A program made the translations under genes and the position numbers. A stretch of 17,247 bases of DNA from DATIHQ01 sp035480535. Its GTDB lineage: Bacteria; Chlamydiota; Chlamydiia; Chlamydiales; SM23-39. The stretch lies in the NCBI GenBank assembly GCA_035480535.1, contig DATIHQ010000053.1:1-17247 (forward strand), in the 5' to 3' direction. Positions 6,988 through 13,591 of this stretch are shown piece after piece (the stretch's first letter is position 1; the number at the start of each line of letters is the position of its first letter). The notes below the pieces were generated by a model. The model had not been told where the DNA came from. It worked only from the letters and a program-made list of their open reading frames with translations, and searched no databases.

Positions 6988-8196
6988 TTAGAAGTCCCAT
7001 TCCATATTCACAGTCAAGCCTTCCATAGTGACAGGCTGGTTACCCACTGTCGGCATAGGAGCTGTAAAGGTTGTGAACGGAACAGGGACATTGCACTGAT
7101 CCCACCAGTAGTTCGCTTCCCAAGAGGCGCTTACAGCAAAATACGTATCGCACCAGAAGCAGGTCGCATATTGAAAACCGAACAGCAACTGCAAAGTTGG
7201 AGCCAGCTGCCAGAAATGATCTGTGTAGCTGTTTTGAAGCACAAAAGCCGAACTTGTCGTAGTTGACTCATCTGTTTCTGCTTTAACATGTGTTTTTCCA
7301 TAGAGAAGAGAGGCGGATGTTTTTCCAATGATGCTAAAGCCGCATCCCATTTCCCATTCACCATTCAAGCCTGCGCGGGGTCCAACACCCCAAAACCGGT
7401 TGTGAGCATCGAATTTCAATTCGTCAATGCCAGTGCTAGTAGCATCAAGTGCGCTGGAGAAGTGATCATGAAATTTTTGCTTCAAGTAAGCACCGCGAAC
7501 GCCCAAAAGAGGTCTGATTCCTAAATATTTTGATATAAATAGGCCTCGCCCCATTTCGAAATCGATCACATTCAAATTCAGTGTATAGTCGGCACTGACA
7601 TTTCTAAAGTTGCCATTACTTGCACTATCCTCAACTGGATACAGAGGATAGAATCCCTCGTTGCTCAGAGCCGCTAGGCTCGAATGAGATCGATCACTTG
7701 ATGAATGATTTCTATACCAAGTCCAATCGACCAGTAGATCCAAGAAGTCATGTTCTGTATTCCAACCTAGACCGACGCGGAAACCGGGATCCCAGTGTGG
7801 ATTGACGCGAACTATCTTTCCACTTGGAAAATCAGAACTGTTAACTTCATTATCAAACGCATAGCTCAAGCCATGGTTTTCAGCTCTCCACCAGAGGAAA
7901 TCAGCTGTAACATAAAATCCGCCGCAATCATCGATACAGTCCTTAATTGGGCAGGGGCTGCAGCGCACGCACTTTGGCTTTGGCACGCAGCAAGGTTTAG
8001 GAGGACACTCGCAAGGAACCTCAATGGTCAGTGTTTTCACAGGACAGGGTTGCGGATTCGCATTCGAACCTTGTTTCATCGGTTGACTTTGCACAGTTTC
8101 TTGCTGCTCATCAGCTAGAAAATCCTCTGCATTGCCGTTCACGCCCCACAGGAAAAAACATCCCAGCGCTAAAATCGGCAGAATCTTCTTAAACAT
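6988..8196 (-). CDS. MOMP-like outer-membrane beta-barrel with Cys-rich N-terminal segment
   Basis: A 402-residue porin-like protein. A signal peptide (residues 1-23, cut after GNA) is followed by a linker. Residues 51-91 then hold ten cysteines among P and K (PCECPPKPCC, PKPKCVRC). The rest is barrel: GGFYVTADFLWWRAENHGLSY opens it, aromatic-rich alternating strands follow, and it ends in VNMEWDF with the C-terminal Phe expected by the BAM machinery. This matches the MOMP-like family expanded in Waddlia and Simkania, distantly like the Legionella MOMP. The role is probably diffusion porin and disulfide-linked surface layer; substrate unknown. ATG 8196 has GAGG 6 bases upstream. The signal peptide MFKKILPILAL resembles that of the neighbouring small Cys/Pro protein. 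A strong terminator follows, so it is monocistronic or read with xerC upstream. Confidence 0.85.
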   Translation of the reverse strand: MFKKILPILALGCFFLWGVNGNAEDFLADEQQETVQSQPMKQGSNANPQPCPVKTLTIEVPCECPPKPCCVPKPKCVRCSPCPIKDCIDDCGGFYVTADFLWWRAENHGLSYAFDNEVNSSDFPSGKIVRVNPHWDPGFRVGLGWNTEHDFLDLLVDWTWYRNHSSSDRSHSSLAALSNEGFYPLYPVEDSASNGNFRNVSADYTLNLNVIDFEMGRGLFISKYLGIRPLLGVRGAYLKQKFHDHFSSALDATSTGIDELKFDAHNRFWGVGPRAGLNGEWEMGCGFSIIGKTSASLLYGKTHVKAETDESTTTSSAFVLQNSYTDHFWQLAPTLQLLFGFQYATCFWCDTYFAVSASWEANYWWDQCNVPVPFTTFTAPMPTVGNQPVTMEGLTVNMEWDF

Positions 8197-8202
8197 ACCT
8201 TA

Positions 8203-8206
8203 CCTC
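8203..8206 (-). promoter_or_regulatory. Ribosome-binding site of the MOMP-like gene
   Basis: GAGG inside TTGAGGTA, 6 bases before ATG 8196, identical in its core to the site before the small Cys-rich gene. Confidence 0.7.
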
Positions 8207-8275
8207 AATAAAGAATTTCTCAATCCACCCATCATACATTTTTAGGATTTATCCAAAACATTTTTTTTTACCGTC

Positions 8276-9169
8276 TCACGCACGCGGATGCGTTTTATCA
8301 TAAACCTCTCTCTTCAATTTCGAAGAGACATGCGTATAAATCGTCGTCGTAGCAAGCGATGTATGTCCCAAGAGCATTTGAATCGTTTTTAGATCCATTC
8401 CTTTCTCCAACCAATGAGTTGCAATCGTATGCCGAATGGTATGAGGAGTGATTCTCTCCGATAAGCCGCTCGCCTTCAAATAGGCAGAAAACATTCTGTC
8501 GATCGATCTCGTCGTAAGCCGCTTTCCCCATTTATTGAGAAAAATGGCCTCCTTATCTGCCTGCGCTCTATGTTCTTTCCCATCGAGATCTCTTTCGACA
8601 TGATTCAAATAGCGAATAATCCAATCTGCCGCCGTCTCCGTAATGGGGACTTGCCTTTGCTTTTTTCCCTTCCCAAACACATTGAGAACCTGCCCCTTCG
8701 CGTCTAAATCCCGCCGATTCAATCCCGCAACTTCGCTCAACCGCAGCCCAGAGCTATAAAAAAGTTCCAAAATCACCCGGTCGCGAAACCCCAAATAGTT
8801 GGCTGTATCGGGTTGTTTAAAGAGATGCTCTACTTGCTCATAACTAATGGAGACAGGCAGCTTTTTTTCTTTTTTCGGGCTATCGATCTCCTCCAAAGGA
8901 TTTTCCTCCACCCACTTCTCTCTCATGGCGTGCTTAAAAAAGCTGCGCAAGGCTGAAAGGCGTCTTAAAACCGTCCGGGTACTCAGTTTTTGATCATAGA
9001 GAAACGATAGGTAGCGCCGGACAACTCTCTTGGAGATCGCCGCCTCTTCTTTCGCAAAATTAAAAAAAGATGTTAAATCGATCCGGTAGCCCCGCAGCGT
9101 ATGCTCAGAAACCCCCTTCGCCAGCCTCAAATGATCTAAAAAACGGGCGGTCTTCTCGCAAAAGTCCAT
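8276..9169 (-). CDS. xerC: Tyrosine recombinase XerC
   Basis: Site-specific recombinase that, with XerD, resolves chromosome dimers at dif during division. Numbered from ATG 9169 (297 residues), the catalytic set is complete: Arg143 (SGLRLSEV), Lys167 (FGKGKK), His243 and Arg246 (PHTIRH), His269 (LLGHTSL) and Tyr278 nucleophile (TTIYTHV). Residues 1-90 form the SAM-like core-binding domain. The frame starts at ATG 9175, but ATG 9169 is preferred because AAGG lies 6 bases upstream of it and abuts the other. The position beside the ABC-F gene matches C. trachomatis xerC (CT347) next to CT348. XerD remains a possible label on sequence alone. It is divergent from the ABC-F gene across about 42 bases and 79 bases upstream of the MOMP-like gene, with no terminator seen between them. 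Confidence 0.9.
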   Translation of the reverse strand: MDFCEKTARFLDHLRLAKGVSEHTLRGYRIDLTSFFNFAKEEAAISKRVVRRYLSFLYDQKLSTRTVLRRLSALRSFFKHAMREKWVEENPLEEIDSPKKEKKLPVSISYEQVEHLFKQPDTANYLGFRDRVILELFYSSGLRLSEVAGLNRRDLDAKGQVLNVFGKGKKQRQVPITETAADWIIRYLNHVERDLDGKEHRAQADKEAIFLNKWGKRLTTRSIDRMFSAYLKASGLSERITPHTIRHTIATHWLEKGMDLKTIQMLLGHTSLATTTIYTHVSSKLKREVYDKTHPRA

Positions 9170-9191
9170 TGTCATCCTTTTTCCCTTATGG

Positions 9192-9197
9192 TATCAT
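9192..9197 (+). promoter_or_regulatory. Possible -10 box of the ABC-F gene
   Basis: TATCAT 14 bases before ATG 9212, in the short xerC/ABC-F divergent region. No Shine-Dalgarno precedes the ATG, so a very short leader is possible. Weak. Confidence 0.25.
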
Positions 9198-9211
9198 TTC
9201 CCTAAAAAAAT

Positions 9212-10807
9212 ATGATTACTTTAGAAAATATCTCTAAACGACTCGGCAGCAGAACCCTGTTCGAAGATGTGAATTTCACCTTCAACGATGAATGCCGTTA
9301 CGGCTTGACTGGACCCAATGGTTCCGGCAAGTCGACCCTGCTTAAAATCATCGTGGGGCTGGAGCCCCAAACGACGGGCATTGTGACTTTGCCGAAAAAG
9401 GTGGGGTTCCTGAAACAGCGGATTGAAGATTTCCGCGAGATTTTAGTGATCAATACCGTCATCATGGGCAACCGACGCCTTTGGGATGCAATGACTGAGA
9501 GAGATCGCCTCTATGAAGAAGAGATGACCGATGCCATTGGGATGAAACTCGGAGAGCTGGAAGAAATCATTGCCGAAGAAGAAGGCTACACAGCCGAATC
9601 AGAAGCAGAAGTGCTTCTCATCGGAATGGGGATTCCAGAAGAACTCCATCGAAAAAAGATGCATGAAATCCCCACCGACCGGCAATTCCGCGTCCTTTTG
9701 TGCCAAGCTCTTTTTGGCAATCCTCAAGCTCTCCTCCTCGACGAACCGACAAACCACCTCGATTTAGAATCGATCTCTTGGCTAGAGGAATTCCTACACG
9801 AATATAAGGGAACCCTCGTTGTCGTCAGCCATGACAAACACTTTCTCAATTCGATCTGTACAGACATCGCCGACATCGATTATGAGACGATCATTACCTA
9901 TCCAGGGAATTACGACTCGATGCTGGTCACTAAAACAGCTGTCCGTTCCCGTGCAGAAGATGAGAATAAAGCAAAAGAAAAGAAAATTTCCCAACTGAAA
10001 GAGTTCGTGGCTAAGTTTGGCGCTGGAACACGGGCGAGCCAAGTGCAATCGCGCATTCGCGAAATCGGCCGTTTGCAGCCTCTCGAACTCAAAAAATCGA
10101 ATATCCAACGCCCCTACATCCGCTTCACGCCGTCCGAAAAACAACTAGGTCAAGTGGCTCTAAAAGCAGAGGGCCTCACTAAAGGCTACGGCGACACGAC
10201 TGTGATCCAAAAATTCACCCATGAATTTCAACGCGGCGATAAAATCGCAGTGATTGGAAACAATGGCCGAGGAAAAACGACTCTTCTCAAACTTCTCGCA
10301 GGCGTTCTCCCCCCAGACAAAGGCAAAGTGACTCCAGGCCATTCTGCTGAAATAGGCTATTTTCCCCAAAACCACGGCGAAGTTTTAAATAAACACACGG
10401 ATGAAACGGCTTTTGATTGGCTCAAAGCGCGCAAAGCCATCGTCTTCGACCAAGACGTGCGTGGAGTCTTGGGGCGAATGCTCTTTGGCGGAGATGAAGC
10501 CTTTAAGCCGCTCCGCAATCTCTCCGGCGGAGAGGCAGCACGCCTCATCGTCGGCAGCCTTCTTCTCACATCGCCCAACCTCCTCATCATGGATGAGCCC
10601 AACAATCACCTCGACCTAGAAGCCGTCTCCGCCCTCGCCTCGGGCCTCGAAGATTTTAAAGGCACCGCCATCGTCGCCACCCACGACCGCGAACTGATCA
10701 ACGGATTTGCTACAAAAATTATCGCCTTCGAAGAAGATGGAATCCACATCCATCAAGGACCGCTCGAAGAATATCTCGAAAAGAAAAAACAGGCTGCCCC
10801 CAAATGA
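9212..10807 (+). CDS. ABC-F family ATPase, YbiT-like
   Basis: A 531-residue soluble protein with two nucleotide-binding domains and no membrane part. ABC-F members bind the ribosomal E site and relieve stalled or poorly positioned P-site tRNA. NBD1: Walker A GPNGSGKST (34-42), Walker B LLLDEPTNHLD (ends 184), SHD switch (206-208). The inter-domain linker follows at about 235-300. NBD2: GNNGRGKTT (349-357), intact LSGGE (437-441), LIMDEPNNHLD with N replacing T. The NBD1 signature is degenerate, EIPTDRQFR at 152-160 instead of LSGGQ. E. coli YbiT has a comparably degenerate stretch there, and GLTKGYG and YPGNYDSM also fit YbiT. It matches CT348 in position. The DUF2892 gene follows with an ATGA overlap. 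Confidence 0.9.
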   Translation: MITLENISKRLGSRTLFEDVNFTFNDECRYGLTGPNGSGKSTLLKIIVGLEPQTTGIVTLPKKVGFLKQRIEDFREILVINTVIMGNRRLWDAMTERDRLYEEEMTDAIGMKLGELEEIIAEEEGYTAESEAEVLLIGMGIPEELHRKKMHEIPTDRQFRVLLCQALFGNPQALLLDEPTNHLDLESISWLEEFLHEYKGTLVVVSHDKHFLNSICTDIADIDYETIITYPGNYDSMLVTKTAVRSRAEDENKAKEKKISQLKEFVAKFGAGTRASQVQSRIREIGRLQPLELKKSNIQRPYIRFTPSEKQLGQVALKAEGLTKGYGDTTVIQKFTHEFQRGDKIAVIGNNGRGKTTLLKLLAGVLPPDKGKVTPGHSAEIGYFPQNHGEVLNKHTDETAFDWLKARKAIVFDQDVRGVLGRMLFGGDEAFKPLRNLSGGEAARLIVGSLLLTSPNLLIMDEPNNHLDLEAVSALASGLEDFKGTAIVATHDRELINGFATKIIAFEEDGIHIHQGPLEEYLEKKKQAAPK

Positions 10808-10995
10808 AAAAGAACATAGGAACTCCAGGCCGCGTTCTCCGCCTCATCATCGCCCTTGGCCTCCTCTTTGGCGCCTATACCTACCACAGCTGGCTCCTCC
10901 TCGCCCTCTCCCTCTTCGTCTTTTTCGAAGCCTTTGCCAGCTGGTGCATCGTCTACCACTTCCTCGGCATCAACCACTGCAAAATAAAAAAATAG
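10804..10995 (+). CDS. DUF2892 (YgaP-type) small membrane protein
   Basis: A 63-residue protein starting MKKNIGTPGRVLRLIIAL and ending FLGINHCKIKK, the conserved framework of DUF2892 (NIGxxxRxxR ... LGINxC). Two hydrophobic helices (about 12-25 and 29-52) form a hairpin in the inner membrane. In YgaP such a domain is fused to a rhodanese; here it is alone, with Cys48 and Cys59. Function of stand-alone members is unknown. Its ATG overlaps the ABC-F stop as ATGA, so it is translationally coupled to it. Confidence 0.78.
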   Translation: MKKNIGTPGRVLRLIIALGLLFGAYTYHSWLLLALSLFVFFEAFASWCIVYHFLGINHCKIKK

Positions 10996-11017
10996 ATGGG
11001 GTGCGGGGCATCCCCGC
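10981..11017 (-). terminator. Possible weak terminator for rnz
   Basis: GCGGGG-CAT-CCCCGC (11003-11017) is a 6-bp GC stem. On the minus strand it is followed, after about 8 bases, by a T-rich stretch, the complement of 10981-10992. The gap between stem and T-run makes it imperfect. It lies in the convergent gap between the DUF2892 gene and rnz. Confidence 0.4.
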
Positions 11018-11043
11018 CTCCGTGCTTCTCCGTGGTCTCTGTG
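11018..11043. repeat. Short tandem-like CTCCGTG repeat
   Basis: CTCCGTG at 11018 and 11028 and CTCTGTG at 11037, at 9-10 base steps, fill the convergent intergenic gap just before the rnz stop codon. No coding role is visible. Confidence 0.5.
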
Positions 11044-11053
11044 GTAAAAAATT

Positions 11054-11959
11054 TTACTTGGGGAAGGGGAAGCGCTTGAGGTCTTCGGCGACGAAGGTAT
11101 TGGGGAAGATTGTGCGCGCCTCGACGCCGAGAAGTTCTGGATCGCGGTAGCGAGCCGAAAAATGGGTGAGAATGAGAGTTTGCACCCCCGCTTTGCGCGC
11201 GAGTTCAGCCGCTTGCAGCGCTGTCATATGCTGATATTCTTGCGCAAGCGCGCGCTCTTCATCGAGATAGGTGCTTTCACAGAGAAGCATCTTGGCGCCG
11301 CGGGCAATTTCAAGCGCCTCAGGACAGGGCCGCGTATCGACAATGTAGGCAAAAGCATCCCCCTGCCTTAAGTGGCTTACTTCATCGAGAGCCACCCAAT
11401 GATGGCCCACAAGAAGTTTTCCCTCTTTTTCCAATTTGCGCACTGCAGGGCCATCGATGCCAAATTTTTTCAGCGCTTCTTTGTTGAACTTGACGACGTC
11501 GGGCTCCGTGATTCTCCAACCGATGTTTTCCACTCCATGGTCGAGAAAGGCCGCCTCGATGCGGAATTTGCCATCATCTTCCACGAGTCCCGCTTTTTTT
11601 ACGGGATGTTCAACTACCGTGATATTCTCTCGATAAATGCAGCCATAACGAAGGCGATCGAAAAATTTCTTGCCGCTTGCAGGGTAATAGCAATGGATCG
11701 GATGGGTCACTTTATCTAAATTCAGCCGCATGAGCATGGAACCGAGCCCTAAGCAATGATCTCCATGAAAATGGCTAATGAAAATCCGCGTGACAACAGG
11801 AGGAGCGATTTCTGCAAAAATAAATTGCCGCTGCGTCCCCTCTCCTGGATCGAAAAGAAGTCCTTCATCATTCCAGCGCAAAAGATAGGCGCCATGATTG
11901 CGAAAGCGAGTGGGTTGTTGACTCGAGCAACCTAGAATTGTGAGATCGCGCAAACTCAT
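11054..11959 (-). CDS. rnz: Ribonuclease Z (tRNA 3' endonuclease)
   Basis: Metallo-beta-lactamase-fold endonuclease that cuts tRNA precursors after the discriminator base. The 301-residue length is normal for the short ElaC/RNase Z form. Zinc ligands: H63-x-H65-x-D67-H68 in SHFHGDH, His141 (LDHGVEN), Asp208 (IVDTRP) and His266 (LTHFSARY). The GTQRQ motif (41-45) and the flexible-arm region around 168-187 (GIDGPAVRKLEKEGKLLVGH) are typical. It starts at ATG 11959, overlapping the rhomboid stop as ATGA, so it is the last gene of the lon-rfaE2-glpG-rnz string. C. trachomatis has its homologue (CT346) in the same neighbourhood. RNase P RNA, the 5' counterpart, is also in this window but unlinked. 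Confidence 0.95.
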   Translation of the reverse strand: MSLRDLTILGCSSQQPTRFRNHGAYLLRWNDEGLLFDPGEGTQRQFIFAEIAPPVVTRIFISHFHGDHCLGLGSMLMRLNLDKVTHPIHCYYPASGKKFFDRLRYGCIYRENITVVEHPVKKAGLVEDDGKFRIEAAFLDHGVENIGWRITEPDVVKFNKEALKKFGIDGPAVRKLEKEGKLLVGHHWVALDEVSHLRQGDAFAYIVDTRPCPEALEIARGAKMLLCESTYLDEERALAQEYQHMTALQAAELARKAGVQTLILTHFSARYRDPELLGVEARTIFPNTFVAEDLKRFPFPK

Positions 11960-13077
11960 GTGGTCACAACTCGTTGAGAAAAATAATTCAGCCGTCCTAA
12001 AGCAGCTCCGATCACCGCTCCCGCAATGTGGGCGGCATTGGCAATATTCGGTGCGAAATTATAGGTGGTAAAGACTTGGATAAAAAAAGCTGCGAACTGC
12101 AAAAGAAACATGGCCCCAATAAAAAAGAGGAGGAATAGAACCGTGGCCCGATTGAGGGGATACCCTTCCCACGGGGCAACGCGCTCGCGCATCCAAATGA
12201 ATCCCGCAAGTCCCATGACAATGCCTGAATAGCCGATAAAGAAAGGGCCGCTGATCAAATATTGGACTGTATTTGAGCCAATCGCTGCCGCAATAGTTAA
12301 AAGAGCCGTTTTAAAAATCCCAATTCGCTGCTCTATAGGCCGTCCCAGAACCCAAAGCCAAATCATATTGAAGAGAATGTGGAGGAGATCGCGATGCAAA
12401 ATCGCGGGAGAAAAAAGGCGCCACACTTCCCCTTTTCGAATCCGCTCAAAGAGAGGCCCTTCGGCAGGTGTAGGATCTTTTCCTTTGATTTTGAGGATAA
12501 ATACATCATAAGCGCCCCGCCAAAAAGGAACCTGCTCAGCTGCTTGCAGCTCTTGTTTGATTTCGGGGGGCAAATCCTCAAGCTTTTGGTTGGGATCGAT
12601 TTTGAATTTCTCGATGATCTTTTCCAGTCTTTCAATGGCAGGAGGGAGATCGTAAAGGAAGATCGCCTGCACAGGAGTGATCAAGAAACTCTTCTCAGAA
12701 AGACCCTCTTTCCGCATCGGAATTTCTTCCATTGCATTGAGGAAAAAAATAAGCGTGCAAAGAGCCAACATGAAGTTTGTGAAATGGGTGCCAAACCGAT
12801 GAGGGGTTTTTATCTCGACTCTCTCTTCTTCTATTGAGACGACTTCCTCTGGAATCAATACATTGAATTCGGGATCATTTGGATTTTTTTGAAATCGCTG
12901 ATAAATTTCCGAAGCAAGCTCCATCTGGTCTTCGTCATGCGCCCACATTTGATACGACATGTGGCCGCTTTGGGAATCAAAGGAAACTTCACAGCTATTT
13001 TCCACGCCGCTCCGCTTTAGAAAAGCAGATAATTTGCGCGCTTGATCTTCATTCGAGAGGGTGCCGATCATCCGCAT
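11956..13077 (-). CDS. glpG: GlpG-type rhomboid intramembrane serine protease
   Basis: Cleaves transmembrane substrates inside the lipid bilayer. Residues 1-75 resemble the cytosolic N-terminal domain of E. coli GlpG (MRMIGTLSNEDQA ... NPNDPEF). TM1 is at about 99-114. The core follows: HRDLLHILFNMIWLW (H233, N237), catalytic Ser284 in GYSGIVMG, and His350 in NAAHIAGAVIG. GEVWRLFSP before TM2 is the WR motif. At 373 residues it is about 100 longer than E. coli GlpG. The excess is a hydrophilic stretch (about 115-215) between TM1 and TM2, on the periplasmic side by homology. ATG 13077 overlaps rfaE2 by 10 bases; ATG 13071 would give an ATGA overlap but lose the conserved Met-x-Met start. Physiological substrate unknown. 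Confidence 0.9.
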   Translation of the reverse strand: MRMIGTLSNEDQARKLSAFLKRSGVENSCEVSFDSQSGHMSYQMWAHDEDQMELASEIYQRFQKNPNDPEFNVLIPEEVVSIEEERVEIKTPHRFGTHFTNFMLALCTLIFFLNAMEEIPMRKEGLSEKSFLITPVQAIFLYDLPPAIERLEKIIEKFKIDPNQKLEDLPPEIKQELQAAEQVPFWRGAYDVFILKIKGKDPTPAEGPLFERIRKGEVWRLFSPAILHRDLLHILFNMIWLWVLGRPIEQRIGIFKTALLTIAAAIGSNTVQYLISGPFFIGYSGIVMGLAGFIWMRERVAPWEGYPLNRATVLFLLFFIGAMFLLQFAAFFIQVFTTYNFAPNIANAAHIAGAVIGAALGRLNYFSQRVVTT

Positions 13078-13556
13078 TGTATGATCTTCTCTATAATTGT
13101 TGATGTCGCAAGAGAGGGAATCCTCTCTACAAGATGAAGGCGCCCCCCATGGGATTTAACCACTTCGGCTTCAATGCATTTTTCTCCATACTCAGCGCCA
13201 TTGACATGCACATCTGGCTTAATCTTTGACAAGATCTCGCGCGGATCGGTTTCTTCAAACCAGGTGACGTAATCGACGAATTCCAAGGCCGCCATCATTT
13301 CCAATCGATACTGAAGAGAAATGATCGGGCGGGAAGGACTCTTATATTTCTGAATGGAGGCATCAGAATTGAGCGCGACGATCAGCCGGTCAGCCTGTTT
13401 TGCTGCTTGATGGAGGATGAAGAGATGTCCCGCATGCAAGAGATCAAACGAGCCATTGATCGTGGCAATCGTCAATTTCCTGATCCGCAAACTAGCGATT
13501 TTCGCCTCAAGTTGCGCGGGCTCTATGAGCTTTTTTTGCAACCACTCTGCTTTCAT
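13068..13556 (-). CDS. rfaE2: RfaE2-like nucleotidyltransferase (heptose-1-phosphate adenylyltransferase type)
   Basis: A 162-residue cytidylyltransferase-fold enzyme. NGSFDLLHAGH (34-44) contains the HxGH nucleotide-binding motif. NSDASIQKYKSPSRPI and the closing PSLATSTIIEKI align with the C-terminal domain of HldE/RfaE, which adenylates D-glycero-beta-D-manno-heptose 1-phosphate for LPS core. Usual VKGGDY reads VNGAEY here, so a different sugar or polyol phosphate is possible. The kinase half of HldE is absent, so this is the single-domain form. The frame opens at TTG 13574 inside the mobile element. ATG 13556 is preferred: GAGG lies 6 bases upstream and the product starts MKAEWLQ. lon ends 24 bases upstream; glpG follows overlapping. 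Canonical Chlamydia lacks LOS heptose, so the presence of this gene is informative about the lineage. Confidence 0.8.
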   Translation of the reverse strand: MKAEWLQKKLIEPAQLEAKIASLRIRKLTIATINGSFDLLHAGHLFILHQAAKQADRLIVALNSDASIQKYKSPSRPIISLQYRLEMMAALEFVDYVTWFEETDPREILSKIKPDVHVNGAEYGEKCIEAEVVKSHGGRLHLVERIPSLATSTIIEKIIQCG

Positions 13557-13558
13557 GC

Positions 13559-13565
13559 TGAACCT
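13559..13565. repeat. Target-site duplication copy, left
   Basis: TGAACCT, identical to 13729-13735, immediately outside the palindromic element. On the minus strand it reads AGGTTCA and supplies part of the rfaE2 ribosome site. Confidence 0.75.
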
Positions 13566-13566
13566 C
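13563..13566 (-). promoter_or_regulatory. Ribosome-binding site of rfaE2
   Basis: GAGG on the minus strand, 6 bases before ATG 13556. Its AGG belongs to the duplicated target sequence at the element edge. Confidence 0.65.
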
Positions 13567-13591
13567 ATACACAAGTTGATTCAAAAATCGG
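13567..13591. repeat. Terminal inverted repeat, left (25 bp)
   Basis: Begins ATACACAAGTTGATTC and is the exact reverse complement of 13703-13727. It contains the lon stop codon (TGA, minus strand 13583-13581). Confidence 0.9.

Noticed and set aside
10707..11150. 147-residue plus-strand ORF at the end of the ABC-F gene
   Set aside because: It overlaps the ABC-F gene, the DUF2892 gene and rnz in another frame and has a compositionally odd sequence; shadow ORF.
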